From a virus, in IMG/VR virus record IMGVR_UViG_3300032084_002349, positions 53,169 to 117,168 of that record: 64,000 nucleotides of DNA. One strand, given 5' to 3'. Positions 63,020 through 64,000 of this stretch are shown here, piece after piece. The stretch's first letter is position 1. Each line of letters starts with the position of its first letter. The notes beneath the pieces are model-generated. The model was not told where the DNA came from. It saw only the letters and a program-made list of their open reading frames with translations, and did no database searches. Made by a program: the position numbers and the translations under genes.

Positions 63020-64000
63020 ATGTCATTATTTAGAGATATTATACGTGGTGGAATATTAAAATATGGCCACGCGGCTTTAACCAAATTTAAACATGCAGAA
63101 CCAGATAATCTAAGATTATGCTGTTGCGAAACTACTACGACCACAACAACTACCCCAACCACAACAACACCCACTACGACTACAACCACAACCACGACCC
63201 CAACAACCACAACCCCAACAACAACAACACCTACCACGACTACAACCACAACCACAACCACAACCGAAACAACAACGACACCAACAACAACGACACCAAC
63301 AACAACGACACCAACAACAACGACACCAACAACAACGACACCAACAACAACGACACCAACAACAGAAACTGTCACCACAACTACCCCAACGACAACGACA
63401 GAAACTGTTACCACAACTACCCCAACGACAACAACAGAAACTGTTACCACAACTACGCCCACTACAGAAACTGTTACCACAACTACGCCCACTACAGAAA
63501 CTGTTACCACAACCACACCAACTACAGAAACTGTTACTACTGAAACTACCACACCAACTACAGAAACTGTTACTACTGAAACTACCACAGCAACTACAGA
63601 AACTGTTACTACCGACACCACAACAGCGACAGAAAGTACTGCTACTCCTACAACTCCCACAACAGATACAGTAAGTACTGTCACTCCCACAACAGATACA
63701 GTAAGTACTGTTACTCCCACAACAGATACAGTAAGTACTGTTACTCCCACAACAGATACAGTAAGTACTGATACTCTAACGCCAACAACAGAAACATTTA
63801 CTACCGAAACACCTACAGAAACGCCAACAGAAACATTTACTACAGAAACATTTACTACCGAAACACCTACCGAAACACCTACAGAAACATTTACTACCGA
63901 AACACCTACCGAAACACCAACAGAAACATTTACTACCGAAACACCAACAGAAACACCAACAGAAACGCCAACGGAAACACCAACAGAAGAGACTCCAACA
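63020..64000 (+). CDS. Thr/Pro/Glu-rich mucin-like repeat protein (3' truncated by window)
   Basis: Open from ATG 63020 to the window end (at least 327 codons, no stop). Residues 1-37 are non-repetitive and basic then CCC (LRLCCCETTT). The rest is Thr-rich low complexity: TTTTP repeats, TPTTETVTT blocks, four perfect TPTTDTVSTV-type units and a TETFTTETPTE tail. Such composition suits an O-glycosylated stalk, fibre or surface protein; it follows the glycan operon directly. Domain function unknown. Confidence 0.85.
   Translation, partial: MSLFRDIIRGGILKYGHAALTKFKHAEPDNLRLCCCETTTTTTTTPTTTTPTTTTTTTTTPTTTTPTTTTPTTTTTTTTTTTETTTTPTTTTPTTTTPTTTTPTTTTPTTTTPTTETVTTTTPTTTTETVTTTTPTTTTETVTTTTPTTETVTTTTPTTETVTTTTPTTETVTTETTTPTTETVTTETTTATTETVTTDTTTATESTATPTTPTTDTVSTVTPTTDTVSTVTPTTDTVSTVTPTTDTVSTDTLTPTTETFTTETPTETPTETFTTETFTTETPTETPTETFTTETPTETPTETFTTETPTETPTETPTETPTEETPT
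63271..63360 (+). repeat. 15-bp tandem array, six units (TTTTP-type)
   Basis: Six copies of AACAACGACACCAAC in frame. Short unit arrays of this type expand and contract by slippage. Confidence 0.9.
63653..63772 (+). repeat. 30-bp tandem array, four units
   Basis: Four near-identical copies, each encoding TPTTDTVSTV; the middle two are identical, the first ends GTC and the last GAT. In frame with the mucin-like protein. Confidence 0.9.

Noticed and set aside
63010-63750. Long open frame on the minus strand opposite the Thr-rich repeats (Val/Gly/Ser-rich)
   Set aside because: It mirrors the repeat codons (ACN/CCN read as GTN/GGN), has no start or ribosome binding site, and the plus-strand frame is clearly coding.
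63120-64000. CRISPR array
   Set aside because: Repeats are in-frame coding units without spacer variability; direct tandem protein repeats, no cas genes.

Overview
The window looks like part of a large, AT-rich tailed-phage genome whose host is probably a planctomycete. Phage hallmarks are the adjacent rIIA-like (33716-36361) and rIIB-like (36387-37226) genes, ThyX, an ATP-dependent DNA ligase, a RuvB-type helicase, UvdE, two HhH-GPD DNA glycosylase-like proteins, a tmRNA, one tRNA, dozens of tiny tightly overlapping genes, and near-total co-orientation (only one convincing minus-strand gene, a secreted trypsin-like protease). Host hints are planctomycete signature proteins: a PSCyt1/DUF1549/DUF1553 cytochrome-type protein, a DUF1501 protein with a twin-arginine leader, and a DUF1559 pseudopilin with the H-X9-DG tail. 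No capsid, terminase or portal gene is recognised here, so the phage assignment rests on the gene set above.

Layout. 1-7211: end of a sugar epimerase, ASCH protein, the planctomycete-type DUF1553/DUF1501/ferredoxin group interrupted by a sulfotransferase, then a phage-type basic protein and a GT25-like glycosyltransferase. 7194-18161: early-type region of small genes with DNA repair (HhH-GPD, UvdE), ThyX, small membrane or secreted cysteine-rich proteins and HTH/zinc-ribbon proteins. 18450-18788: tmRNA. 19394-27741: alternating sulfotransferases and glycosyltransferases with DNA ligase and a second HhH protein. 27743-32239: small membrane protein, PspC-like, thioredoxin-like, HExxH and CAP-domain proteins, a UAA-anticodon tRNA, DUF1559 pseudopilin. 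32407-39565: kinase-like protein, DUF6899-like protein, rIIA/rIIB, a tRNA-like remnant, and a RuvA-domain-III-like/RuvB pair. 39562-62951: a very large surface-glycan region (GT8-, GT31-, GT92-, GT4-, GT11-, GT62-, GT42-, GT25- and GT43-like enzymes, NeuB/NeuA, phosphoheptose-isomerase-like, split transketolase, nucleotidylyltransferase-kinase, UDP-galactopyranose mutase, methyltransferase), interrupted by an actin/Hsp70-fold ATPase, HNH nuclease, subtilase and a possible structural protein. 63020-end: a Thr/Pro/Glu-rich mucin-like repeat protein that runs off the window.

Two promoter classes stand out. Ten near-consensus TTGACA-N16/17-TATAMT promoters, most with a CGAT-containing spacer, precede mainly nucleic-acid-metabolism or early genes (HhH-GPD, UvdE, ligase, rIIA, HTH). 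A separate heptamer, GGTGTAT, sits about 32-80 nt upstream of about a dozen other genes, including the mucin-like protein and, on the opposite strand, the single minus-strand gene; it is a candidate late promoter.

Working model: the phage carries a portable pathway for an elaborate glycan. Transketolase could make sedoheptulose 7-phosphate for the phosphoheptose-isomerase-like enzyme; kinase, HAD and nucleotidylyltransferase activities could finish an NDP-heptose; NeuB/NeuA could supply a CMP-nonulosonic acid for a GT42-like transferase; GT43, GT11, UGM and several sulfotransferases would extend and sulfate the chains. The Thr-rich protein immediately downstream is an attractive acceptor. All functional statements rest on motif reading; no searches were run.
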